A DNA stretch of 64,000 nucleotides from Chryseobacterium lathyri (GTDB lineage: Bacteria; Bacteroidota; Bacteroidia; Flavobacteriales; Weeksellaceae): positions 558,001-622,000 of the forward strand of contig NZ_JAUSSF010000002.1 in NCBI RefSeq assembly GCF_030812195.1. The letters run 5' to 3'. Each line of letters opens with the position of its first letter. The first letter of the stretch is position 1. The notes beneath the pieces are model-generated. The model did no database searches and was not told the origin of the DNA. It saw nothing but the letters and a program-made list of their open reading frames with translations. The translations under genes and the position numbers were made by a program. This document shows positions 17,282 to 25,484 of this stretch, piece by piece.

Positions 17282-18817
17282 TTACACATTCCAAAATTCT
17301 CGGTCTAAACTTCTGTATTGTATGGCTTCCGAAATATGATGGGATAGTATATTTTCAACTCCTTCCAGATCAGCTGCAGTTCTGGCCACTTTCAGGATAC
17401 GGTCATATGCCCTTGCTGAAAGATTCAGCTTTTCCATAGCAAGCTTAATGAGATGCAAAGAAGCTTCATCCAGGCTGCAAAATGCTTCAATTTCCTTAGG
17501 ACCAATCTGTGCATTGTAACTGATATTGAGATTTTTATAGCGTTCATTTTGAATATTGCGTGCCTTGAGTACCCGTTCCCGGATATCTGAGCTTTTCTCG
17601 CCTTTCCTTTTTTCTGCCAGCTGTTCAAATTCAACTTTCTGCACTTCTATATGAATATCGATCCTGTCTAATAAGGGCCCGGAAAGCTTATTCATATACC
17701 GCTGCATTTCATAAACGGATGAGGTATTGCCCGGATCGTCCGGAAAAAAACCACTGGGACTTGGATTCATAGAGGCTACCAGCATGAAGCTGGCAGGATA
17801 GTTTATAGTAAATCTGGCCCTGGAAATCGTTACTTCCCTGTCTTCAAGAGGCTGTCTCATGACTTCTAAAACTGTTCTTTTAAACTCGGGCATCTCATCA
17901 AGAAACAAGACACCATTGTGAGCAAGTGAGATTTCCCCAGGCTGGGGATAGCTTCCGCCACCCACCAATGCAACATCCGAAATGGTATGATGTGGCGACC
18001 TAAAAGGTCTTACGGTCATGAGAGAAGTTTCCGCTCCCATTTTACCGGCTACCGAATGTATTTTTGTTGTTTCTAAAGCTTCTTTGAGAGTTAATGGAGG
18101 AAGTATGCCCGGTACTCTTTTGGCAAGCATTGTCTTTCCACTTCCTGGAGGACCGATGAGGATAATATTGTGTCCACCGGCAGCAGCTATTTCCATCGCT
18201 CTTTTTGCTGTTTCCTGACCTTTAACTTCAGAAAAATCAAATGGAAAATCGTTCATTTTTTCCTGAAATTCTTTTCTGGTATCTAGAATAACTCTTTCGA
18301 TAGGCTTTCCCTCATTAAAAAAATCAATTACTTCTTTGATATTTTCTACTCCATACACCTCCAGATTATCTACAATTGCAGCTTCACGGGTATTTTGAAC
18401 AGGAAGTATAATTCCTTTAAAACCTTCTTCCCGTGCCTGAATTGCTATAGGCAATACTCCTTTTATGGGCTGAAGACTCCCATCAAGGGAAAGCTCACCC
18501 ATAATAACATAGTCATGGATATTTTTGGCAAGAATCTGATCTGACGCGGCAAGAATTCCTATCGCAATGGAGAGGTCGTAAGCAGCACCTTCTTTCCTAA
18601 GATCTGCAGGTGCCATATTAATCGTAATTTTCTTACCGGGAATTTTGTATCCTACATTCTTCAGAGCAGCGGAAATTCTGTAACTGCTTTCTTTGATGGC
18701 ATTATCGGGAAGCCCAACGAGATGATACCCTACTCCTCCTGTGTCTACATTTACTTCAATAGTAATGGTTTGCGCAGCTACTCCGAAGATTGCACTTCCA
18801 TAAATTTTAACTAACAT
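17282..18817 (-). CDS. comM: YifB/ComM family Mg-chelatase-like AAA+ ATPase
   Basis: A 511-aa protein from the ATG at 18817 (MLVKIYGSAIFGVAA), the standard ComM start; the 26 extra upstream codons are unlikely to be used. The N-terminal domain (GVGYHLVGLPDNAIKESSYR) resembles a Lon-protease fold. The AAA+ domain has Walker A GPPGSGKTMLAKR and Walker B GVLFLDEMPEF, and the C-terminal domain ends with LSARAYDRILKVARTAADLE. ComM is a hexameric helicase that promotes branch migration during integration of transformed DNA. Single gene; its start faces the hairpin at 18961-19005. Confidence 0.92.
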   Translation of the reverse strand: MLVKIYGSAIFGVAAQTITIEVNVDTGGVGYHLVGLPDNAIKESSYRISAALKNVGYKIPGKKITINMAPADLRKEGAAYDLSIAIGILAASDQILAKNIHDYVIMGELSLDGSLQPIKGVLPIAIQAREEGFKGIILPVQNTREAAIVDNLEVYGVENIKEVIDFFNEGKPIERVILDTRKEFQEKMNDFPFDFSEVKGQETAKRAMEIAAAGGHNIILIGPPGSGKTMLAKRVPGILPPLTLKEALETTKIHSVAGKMGAETSLMTVRPFRSPHHTISDVALVGGGSYPQPGEISLAHNGVLFLDEMPEFKRTVLEVMRQPLEDREVTISRARFTINYPASFMLVASMNPSPSGFFPDDPGNTSSVYEMQRYMNKLSGPLLDRIDIHIEVQKVEFEQLAEKRKGEKSSDIRERVLKARNIQNERYKNLNISYNAQIGPKEIEAFCSLDEASLHLIKLAMEKLNLSARAYDRILKVARTAADLEGVENILSHHISEAIQYRSLDREFWNV

Positions 18818-18960
18818 GATTGGTGTTTTTTGTAAAAATAGGTTATTTTTTAATCCAAATTTTAATTGAAGTTTACAAAAATCAAAAGAACCCATTTTTT
18901 TAGTTTTGGCAAAAATAAAATTTTAAACCACCTAACAGATATCAATAAATGTTAGCATAA

Positions 18961-19005
18961 AAAAGCCGGTGATCCCTGAATTACATTCAGTTCTTACCGG
19001 CTTTT
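18961..19005. terminator. Terminator downstream of the second beta-helix gene
   Basis: Outer arms AAAAGCCGGT and ACCGGCTTTT enclose a second stem CTGAA/TTCAG. It lies 37 bases after the minus-strand stop codon at 19042 and has A and T runs on both sides, so it can work in both directions. Confidence 0.85.
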
Positions 19006-19041
19006 GGGTTTATGTTATTAAATTATAAAAAAATGAATTTA

Positions 19042-21021
19042 TCATCGGATATCCTGTATGGTAACCGTAGGGTTTGATATAATCTGATCCGGTCCGAAAT
19101 TACTGTCGTTATGAGAATGTAATGTTCTGAATGTACAGTAATTCATTTGTGGTGATTCTGCAATAATTCCGACTGGTAGCATCACAAGGCCCTGATTGTT
19201 CGTTAATATATTGTTCTCACAAATAATTTCGCTGGCTTCACCCTCTATAACAATATGTCCATATTGAGTATTGTTATCTGCCAGTCCTATATTATTGGTT
19301 TTATTTGTAGTGACTGTTGCTCTCTTAATATCTCTAATTTTTATTCCATTAGTTCCACTTCTTAAAATACTGTTGCCTTCTATGGTAAGGAAAGAATGTC
19401 CCAACAGATCTACGCTACTTTGCAGAACTGACTTCAGTGTATTGGCTTTAATGATAACATTTTCTTTCTTACTATCCGTATGATCATCTAAAATACACGT
19501 TTTAAGGGTTTCAATATAATTTCCTTCCAGCGTTATATTATCGCCTGCTTTTCTAATTCTGACTCCATCTCCACTTCCTACCATTTCCAAATCGCTAATT
19601 TTCACATTGTGTACTTTGTATAAATCTACAAGCGGGTAATCAAATGCATTTTCTATCCTTCCGTTTCTTATTTTAACACCGTTTGTCCCTTCTATCAAGA
19701 TCTGTGAAGCATGGTTTCCCGAAGACGCCAAATTATGGATATTAATATTAAGGATCGTATGCGAATAGGAATCTCCTTCTGTTTTACAAGCAAGACCGTC
19801 TCTGATGTTATTTCTGGTTGTCAAATTTAATATGTTTACATCTCTGATTGACGACAAAGAATCCGGAGTGGTAATTAAAACTCCATAGCCTTCATTTCGA
19901 TCGCAGGTGCAGTTAACAATATTCACATTTCTAACATGGTTTTCAGAGTTAGGTTCAATATCTATTCCTGACTCCGGAGTTGTTCCAACGGTATTATTAA
20001 ACTGGCTGTTCAATATATTGATCCCATCACCACGGATAATTGATGCTCCCTGACGGCGATTGTCAACACATTTAACATCAACTATATTTCCGTTGTAAGC
20101 ATCATTTACATAGATTCCGTCTCCCCAGCATTCTGATATTTCAACATCCTGGATATGGAAATTTTCTGCATTCAATACACTGATTCCAAATCCCCATTCA
20201 CCGAGATCTGTATTATGAACGACTTCATAGGTTACTGAGCCGTCAAGTACGGTGACCTGAGTATTCTCATTATAACTAGGATTGCAGTTAGACGGCACCA
20301 ATTTAGGAGTGGTAGATTCACATTTTATATACAGTGGAGCCGCTGGTTTTTCTCCACCGCTTGTTCCCGCACTGATTACTTTCAGAGGACAGTTGTTTAC
20401 GTATACATATTCTCCCACCTGATAGGATTGGTAAGCGCGCCACATTTTATAATAGCTCCCATCTGGTGCTTTAAAGCTGTATTTATTTCCCTTAACTTTT
20501 CCTCCGGTCAGTTTTGTATTTACCGTCTGTGCAAAGGATATCAGTTCATAGCCATTCGTACTTCCCGGCATTGCTTCCACTGTTCCATCCAGAAAATAAT
20601 TTGTATTACTTTGAAGCTGAATTTTTGCCGCACTATCAACGTTTATTCTATTGATTCCAGTAATGGTGACATTCTTTACATTCATGTTGTAAAGTCTAAC
20701 CAGAACTTTATTTATTTCAACAGTTTCATCGTTTGTGCCATCCCCCTTTATTCCACAGTAAGTAAGGCTGATACTATCTCCAAAACTAAGTTTCAGTTGA
20801 TATTGGCTGTTATTTACGAGGTTAATAATACTAAAGCCATCATCCTGTGCGATAGTTTCCGATAAATAATAGATCACCGGCCTATCATAGGGAGTTCCCG
20901 GATAGTATCCCATAAGCTCTATATATTCTGGCTTCCCTGTCGCTAATGAGGCCATTAATGATGATATTTCTGCAATACTTAGATTACGAAGCTCATCCAT
21001 TGAGTTTTTTACTATTGCCAT
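19042..21021 (-). CDS. Tailspike-like right-handed beta-helix protein
   Basis: A 659-aa protein from the ATG at 21021 (MAIVKNSMDELRNLSIAEI); this start aligns with the paralogue at 11578-13617 and leaves room for the promoter element. There is no signal peptide. The N-terminal module IELMGYYPGTPYDRPVIYYLS, DDGFSII, then YCGIKGDGTNDET leads into a beta-helix. The helix is rich in NVNIVNCTC, DVNILNLTTRNN, HTILNINIHNLASSGN, GVKIRNGRIEN and GIKIRDIKR-type rungs, resembling pectate lyase/GH28-like folds. It probably binds or cleaves a glycan and may trimerise like a phage tailspike. The shared 35-bp element lies upstream. Only the N-terminal module and the general fold are clearly shared with the first gene; the rungs differ. 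Confidence 0.82.
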   Translation of the reverse strand: MAIVKNSMDELRNLSIAEISSLMASLATGKPEYIELMGYYPGTPYDRPVIYYLSETIAQDDGFSIINLVNNSQYQLKLSFGDSISLTYCGIKGDGTNDETVEINKVLVRLYNMNVKNVTITGINRINVDSAAKIQLQSNTNYFLDGTVEAMPGSTNGYELISFAQTVNTKLTGGKVKGNKYSFKAPDGSYYKMWRAYQSYQVGEYVYVNNCPLKVISAGTSGGEKPAAPLYIKCESTTPKLVPSNCNPSYNENTQVTVLDGSVTYEVVHNTDLGEWGFGISVLNAENFHIQDVEISECWGDGIYVNDAYNGNIVDVKCVDNRRQGASIIRGDGINILNSQFNNTVGTTPESGIDIEPNSENHVRNVNIVNCTCDRNEGYGVLITTPDSLSSIRDVNILNLTTRNNIRDGLACKTEGDSYSHTILNINIHNLASSGNHASQILIEGTNGVKIRNGRIENAFDYPLVDLYKVHNVKISDLEMVGSGDGVRIRKAGDNITLEGNYIETLKTCILDDHTDSKKENVIIKANTLKSVLQSSVDLLGHSFLTIEGNSILRSGTNGIKIRDIKRATVTTNKTNNIGLADNNTQYGHIVIEGEASEIICENNILTNNQGLVMLPVGIIAESPQMNYCTFRTLHSHNDSNFGPDQIISNPTVTIQDIR

Positions 21022-21076
21022 AATTCTTTTTTTTAAATTAACTGTTTTAACTGATCTCTTGTATTTTATTACTTTC

Positions 21077-21111
21077 CAAAAATACATGGCAACAACGACA
21101 AAACATGGCGT
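21077..21111 (-). promoter_or_regulatory. Shared 35-bp promoter element, copy 2
   Basis: In gene direction it reads ACGCCATGTTTTGTCG, then 11 bases, then TATTTTTG, a perfect TANNTTTG -7 box. It lies 56 bases before the ATG at 21021. Spacing inside the element is identical to copies 1 and 3. Confidence 0.78.
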
Positions 21112-21164
21112 TTTATAAATTGATTATATCTGTAAATCTGCTTCGCAGATAAATTAAAAAAGAC

Positions 21165-21195
21165 AAGCCGATACAGACCATCTCCGTACCGGCTT
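21165..21195 (-). terminator. Terminator after the sigma-factor operon
   Basis: AAGCCGATAC and GTACCGGCTT pair with one mismatch around an 11-base loop, 43 bases after the stop of the T9SS cargo gene. A smaller TTC-loop hairpin (ATCTGC/GCAGAT, 21136-21150) follows it. Confidence 0.72.
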
Positions 21196-21237
21196 ATCAT
21201 GATTAAAAAAAACTAACTAAGGATTGATCGTATGCTG

Positions 21238-22200
21238 TTATTTCTTTATGAATTTATTCTTATAGGTACTTCCCTGCGAGTCTTTGGAAAGAATAATATA
21301 GTTTCCGGGTACGAGCCTGCTCACATCAATAGCCTCATTAAAACGGTGGTCATTTTTCTGAAGAACTATTTTTCCTGACATATCAATAATGGAAATTTCT
21401 TTATAGATCTTGTCAGACTCTTTTCCAATATAAAGAAATTGGGCTGTAGGATTTGGGTATATTTCCAGGTTGCTTTCCTTACGTTTTGTTTCATCTGTTC
21501 CCAGACTGCAGAATTCCCAGTTGCCAAAATTCAACTTTACAAAATTTCCTGTCCCTAAAAATTCACACTGATCCGGGCAATACTCTGTACAGGCATAAAA
21601 ACCATATTCTCCGGATTCTGTTGCGATATAGGTATCTCCAGTTGCACCATTTATGACACAGGGATCTCCATTGGAAGGCGGCGCGCTGCTTGGGATGCAT
21701 TTATACCATACATGGCTGCCATAGAGATCTGGAAAGACATCATCAAATTTTACGGATCCCCCGGCACAGATATTATATTCTCCGAGTCCTACCTGGGAAA
21801 AAGTTCCGGGTGTAAACGTGCTGAGCATCGAAGGGAGCCCATAGACAAATCCGTCTGCCATAATAGCTGGGCTTTCTGCCACACAGTCTCCTTGTGTAAC
21901 TGCTACTTTAAAATAATAAAGCTGGTCATCATTACCATTGATCGTCAATGTTTGTGAAACTGCCCCGGGGATTGGTGTCCAAGGATTGGTATTAGGCGTT
22001 TGCCAGGTCCATTGCTGTTTATACCACTGGTAGCTTCCGAATGTTTGAGTAGAAAGTGTCTCTGTTTCAGTATTGCAGAACAGAATTTTATCCGGGAACT
22101 TTACGCCCAGTCTTGGGCTTGTGATGGTTGGGTTACACTGTGCTTTTATATTCAGAATGGTCATGAACAGAAAAGCCAAAAAAATCAGTTTTGGTTTCAT
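21238..22200 (-). CDS. T9SS type A sorting-domain protein with Ig-like repeats
   Basis: A 320-aa secreted protein: signal peptide (MKPKLIFLAFLFMTILNIKAQ), then two Cys-containing, Trp/Tyr-rich Ig-like domains with a SYQWYKQQ-type core (GSYQWYKQQ, LYYFKVAVTQGDC; GSHVWYKCIP, GEYGFYACTEYC). A type A sorting domain begins at about residue 245 (LEIYPNPTAQFLYIG, ISIIDMSGKIVL, VPGNYIILSKDS, terminal YKNKFIKK). Export is by Sec and then the T9SS. It follows the anti-sigma/barrel gene by 45 bases and is probably the last gene of the sigma-factor operon, hence a likely target or product of that regulation. Confidence 0.88.
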   Translation of the reverse strand: MKPKLIFLAFLFMTILNIKAQCNPTITSPRLGVKFPDKILFCNTETETLSTQTFGSYQWYKQQWTWQTPNTNPWTPIPGAVSQTLTINGNDDQLYYFKVAVTQGDCVAESPAIMADGFVYGLPSMLSTFTPGTFSQVGLGEYNICAGGSVKFDDVFPDLYGSHVWYKCIPSSAPPSNGDPCVINGATGDTYIATESGEYGFYACTEYCPDQCEFLGTGNFVKLNFGNWEFCSLGTDETKRKESNLEIYPNPTAQFLYIGKESDKIYKEISIIDMSGKIVLQKNDHRFNEAIDVSRLVPGNYIILSKDSQGSTYKNKFIKK

Positions 22201-22245
22201 ATTTAAATATTTAATGGTTTGATTTATTAGTCTTATTCAATGGTA

Positions 22246-23634
22246 TCAGTCCAGTAACAGCCTGATCCCGAACTTCATATTAAAGTTTAATGGTTTTTCT
22301 TTGTAAATGGTATTAAGCTGGCTGTCGTTTTTAAAGTGATATCCTATTCCTGGCTCTGCATATATCCCGATCTTATCAATAATTTTCACCTGCAGCCCTA
22401 CTGCCGAATTCACTGAAAACTGTACAGGTTTCACATCAAGCCGTTCGTCCTGCTCGTCCTGTACCTCATCATTTACTATATATTTTGTCTTAAGTTTTCC
22501 TGCTACAGCTTTTTCGGCAAGCACTCCACCGGTAATATACCCTGTAAAACGTCCTTTTTGAATGACATTATAATTTACCTGCACCGGAATACCTATATAA
22601 TGAATGCTCTGATCCCCTTTTATATAATTCGAATTGCTTCCGGAGTGCAGTTCAGAGGTAAGTTTTGTGTAATTGATACCCGTTCCTATTCCCCATTTTT
22701 TCCCCAGGTTATAGTACACGGAAACACCAAATGTAACAGGGATCTTATGCCTTATTCTTGCTTCAACTTCTTTGCTTTGGTTAGCCAGCAGAACATCTGT
22801 AAGCGGATCGGGCTCTGTACCGGAGATCCAGAAATCACTAAAAGCCATCGGGCTTCCGCTCATGGAGGTGTATCCCGGGAACTTCTGTTCAGAAGAGTTT
22901 GAGGAAACATTTCCTGTAAGCATGCTCAGCATCCATTTTTTTGGCTGACGACCTAGAATTTTAGGTTTATCGGTTCCGGCATACTTTTCCGGAAGTTTAT
23001 TTTCGTCATTGTCAAAAATTTCTCTGTCATCCTGTTTGTTTTTCAATTCCGGATTCTCACTAAATGAAGGAGATATATTGTAAAGAGGCCATTCTTTTTT
23101 TGCCAATGGCATTAAATTATTTTGCTTTTCCACAAGCAAGGGTATTTCCTTATCAATGGTTCCAGTAAACATATTTTCTAAAGTAGTACTCATATGAATT
23201 TTGCCGGGCAATATATTTCCCTCGCCACTATATTTTTCACCTACTTTGGTGTTGCCCTGCTCATTCGCACTCGTCTTTACTGATTCTATGATTTTTTTAC
23301 CTTCTTTTTTAATTTTATGAGCATTTTCAGAGTTTGCTGCTATCTTAGGTTCTGTTTCTGCATTCATTTCCAGTAAAATCTTTCCGGTAAAGAACAGCAT
23401 GGCAATAGCGGCAGCCATTCCAGCAATACGGTAGAACAGAGTGTTTCTTTTGGTTACAGAAATAGTTTTACTTTCTTTTTTATCATCAGCTTCAAGCATC
23501 ATCCCTCCGGCAATTGTATTTTTTTCTTCTCCGGAAAAAAGTTCATCTTTAATATCTTCCCACAGCCTATCCGGAACATCCTCTTCGTGGTCTTCCATTT
23601 TCCTGTGCAGATCATTGAGCCACCGATTATTCAT
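22246..23634 (-). CDS. Anti-sigma-like N-terminus fused to a periplasmic/outer-membrane barrel-like domain
   Basis: A 462-aa protein. The N-terminal 75 residues are soluble and charged (NRWLNDLHRKMEDHEEDVPD, RLWEDIKDELF), like the cytoplasmic part of Bacteroidota anti-sigma factors. One transmembrane segment follows (IAGMAAAIAMLFFTGKILL, about 88-107), then a low-complexity linker. The C-terminal 200 residues are beta-rich, PorT-like (VTFGVSVYYNLGKKWGIGTG, YIGIPVQVNYNVIQKGRFTG, GIYAEPGIGYHF, FNMKFGIRLLLD). There is no signal peptide. Its start overlaps the ECF sigma gene end by 8 bases, so co-translation is likely and it probably controls that sigma factor. How the barrel-like domain is accommodated with an inner-membrane anchor is unclear. 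Confidence 0.85.
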   Translation of the reverse strand: MNNRWLNDLHRKMEDHEEDVPDRLWEDIKDELFSGEEKNTIAGGMMLEADDKKESKTISVTKRNTLFYRIAGMAAAIAMLFFTGKILLEMNAETEPKIAANSENAHKIKKEGKKIIESVKTSANEQGNTKVGEKYSGEGNILPGKIHMSTTLENMFTGTIDKEIPLLVEKQNNLMPLAKKEWPLYNISPSFSENPELKNKQDDREIFDNDENKLPEKYAGTDKPKILGRQPKKWMLSMLTGNVSSNSSEQKFPGYTSMSGSPMAFSDFWISGTEPDPLTDVLLANQSKEVEARIRHKIPVTFGVSVYYNLGKKWGIGTGINYTKLTSELHSGSNSNYIKGDQSIHYIGIPVQVNYNVIQKGRFTGYITGGVLAEKAVAGKLKTKYIVNDEVQDEQDERLDVKPVQFSVNSAVGLQVKIIDKIGIYAEPGIGYHFKNDSQLNTIYKEKPLNFNMKFGIRLLLD

Positions 23635-24193
23635 ATTGTGCTTTTTTTGACATTTTAAATTCTTTAATTTTCTGGATCAGCAGTCCTTTTGCCCTGTGAA
23701 ACTGTGAGGCGGAAGAATTTTCTGCGATTCCCAAAAGCCCGGCAATTTCTTTATGGCTTTTTTTCTCAAATACAAACAGATTAAAAACAGTCCTGTATCC
23801 ATCCGGAAGTGAACGTATCATTTTCATAATGGCTGCCTGGGGAATTTCCTCGAGGTCAGGTTCCTCATCATTGGGAATGTCCGGAAATTCTGTAAAATCA
23901 TCATTTGTTGTTATGCCGGAATGCTGTTTTATATGCTTTAAAGCTTCGTTTACGGTGATCCGGATCATCCATGCTTTCAATGAACCGCTTCCTCTGTATT
24001 CAAATGTTGCTATGGAGCGGAACATTTGGATAAAGCTGTTCTGAAGAACGTCATGAACATCGTCCTTTCCTGAAAGATAACGGGAACAGACCCCGGCAAG
24101 GTTTCCGGAATAGTTTCCGAAAAGTTCTTTCCAGGCAGCTTCTTCCTTCGTGAGAAGGCGTCTTATCAAAATCTGCTCCTTGTTTTCTTCCAT
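23627..24193 (-). CDS. ECF-type RNA polymerase sigma factor
   Basis: A 188-aa sigma-70 family protein of the extracytoplasmic-function class. Region 2 covers DDVHDVLQNSFIQMFRSI and the following GSLKAWMIRITVNEALKHI; region 4 covers LPDGYRTVFNLFVFEKKSHK, then EIAGLLGIAENSSASQFHRA (helix-turn-helix). The acidic linker FTEFPDIPNDEEPDLEEIPQ lies between them. It should bind core polymerase and direct transcription when released by its membrane partner, encoded by the overlapping downstream gene. The upstream gap of 93 bases to the lipoprotein gene suggests its own promoter. Confidence 0.94.
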   Translation of the reverse strand: MEENKEQILIRRLLTKEEAAWKELFGNYSGNLAGVCSRYLSGKDDVHDVLQNSFIQMFRSIATFEYRGSGSLKAWMIRITVNEALKHIKQHSGITTNDDFTEFPDIPNDEEPDLEEIPQAAIMKMIRSLPDGYRTVFNLFVFEKKSHKEIAGLLGIAENSSASQFHRAKGLLIQKIKEFKMSKKAQYE

Positions 24194-24286
24194 GTACGAC
24201 TAAGGTCCGGTTTTAGCACCGATTAAAATTTTAAAGCAAAAATAGACCGCATCCGGCAAACCACAATCTATTGTTTATATTATCTA

Positions 24287-24868
24287 TCAATTAGTTTTTA
24301 TACAGTACGGGAAATTGTAGTTAATCGCCTCGAAAGGATTCAATTCCGTTCCATTTACCGTTATTTTTTCTGCTGCCAAAGCAAATCTCATTGTATGATC
24401 CAGTCCTACAAAGTATCCTTTCTGCTTTGCCGCGATTGTTACGACCGTTTTTTTGGTCACTCCGTCTACCGGGATCTGAAGTTCAAGCTCTTTAGGTGCA
24501 AAAGTAAGCTCTACCCAGTTCTTATCAGCATTTAATACCGTTGTATAATTCAGGTTATATTTCACTTTTCCCATCGCTGCTATGGCACTCTGTGTTTTTA
24601 CCGGATCTTTTACTACCGCCATTACGATTTCTTTTAAAGGAAATTCCGGAAATGTGAGTGTATCTTTTTTTATTTTAAAGTCAACAACTTTTTCCGATCT
24701 AAACTCTCCCTGCATGGTGATGAGTCTTCCTTTATAATTCCCGTTAATATCTTCCAGCTTTACGGGTGGTACTTCTATCCTGTCCTCGTTCATGCACGAG
24801 AACAGGGAGAAGATGATTGATAAAATTAAAACGGTGGTAATAATCTTAAGTACTATTGAATTCTTCAT
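24287..24868 (-). CDS. DUF4840-like lipoprotein
   Basis: A 193-aa protein with a lipoprotein signal (ILSIIFSLFSCMNED, Cys near residue 25). The mature part is beta-rich: KLEDINGNYKGRLITMQGEF, DFKIKKDTLTFPEFPLKEIV, NWVELTFAPKELELQIPV, FVGLDHTMRFALAAEKITVN. The pattern resembles DUF4840, an uncharacterised Bacteroidota envelope family. It is upstream of the sigma gene on the same strand and may or may not be co-transcribed. The 349-base stretch before its start (24869-25217) holds only the terminator at 25031-25057. Confidence 0.72.
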   Translation of the reverse strand: MKNSIVLKIITTVLILSIIFSLFSCMNEDRIEVPPVKLEDINGNYKGRLITMQGEFRSEKVVDFKIKKDTLTFPEFPLKEIVMAVVKDPVKTQSAIAAMGKVKYNLNYTTVLNADKNWVELTFAPKELELQIPVDGVTKKTVVTIAAKQKGYFVGLDHTMRFALAAEKITVNGTELNPFEAINYNFPYCIKTN

Positions 24869-25030
24869 TTCATTATTTTTTTACATTAAACATTAATTGT
24901 ATTGAGTACTCATCTATAAAATCTGTTTTTTGGGAAATCTTGCATGGGATTTTGAAAAAAGAATGAAATTATATTGTAAAGTACTGGTTTACTGTGAATA
25001 AAATTTAGAAATTTATTTTTTGGAAATAAA

Positions 25031-25057
25031 AAACCAGCGTGGGTTTCACGCTGGTTT
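25031..25057. terminator. Terminator after the toxin/immunity operon
   Basis: Perfect 10-bp arms AAACCAGCGT and ACGCTGGTTT with a 7-base loop lie 160 bases after the last stop codon of the minus-strand operon. Runs of A precede it on the plus strand, which are T in the direction of that operon. Confidence 0.8.
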
Positions 25058-25217
25058 GGGTATGTCGAGAGTTGTTATTATGACTTTTCCTAATATGTAG
25101 AGCATCTCTACTAGCTTCTTACTATCAATTCGGTTACAGGTTCAATTAAAAAATCACTTTAAATTTGTTAATAAAAGCTTCAGCCTAAGATATTGTTATT
25201 ATTTTCTATTTAGAACA

Positions 25218-25484
25218 TCAAGCAAGATCACTAAAAACCAACCCTTTATAATCTTCTAACTCTCTACCTTCATCTATTTCCACGACTAGCGGATAATAAT
25301 TTTCAACCGACGGGTTTATATGTCCTACAGATTTAACAATGAAAGATATTTTTCTTTCATTATTGGTGAACTTTTTATTGATAAGAGTGCTCTCTTCTTC
25401 ATCAATTATTTGAACATCTAAAATATTTTTTTGATTTGGCTTAAACTTATTAATAATAAAATAATTTAAAACTTTAATTTTCAT
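25218..25484 (-). CDS. Small protein, candidate immunity protein to the upstream toxin
   Basis: An 88-aa soluble protein with no signal peptide or membrane segment: N-terminal beta strands (KIKVLNYFIINKF), a charged middle (IDEEESTLINKKF), more strands (KISFIVKSVGHI, YYPLVVEIDEG) and an acidic C-terminus. I do not recognise the family. Its start lies inside the 3' end of the 727-aa toxin-like gene (11-base overlap). It is the last gene of the operon and is markedly AT-rich, like the toxin tip it follows. A small unrelated gene overlapping the 3' end of a toxin gene is the usual position of a cognate immunity gene. The assignment is by position only. Confidence 0.65.
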   Translation of the reverse strand: MKIKVLNYFIINKFKPNQKNILDVQIIDEEESTLINKKFTNNERKISFIVKSVGHINPSVENYYPLVVEIDEGRELEDYKGLVFSDLA

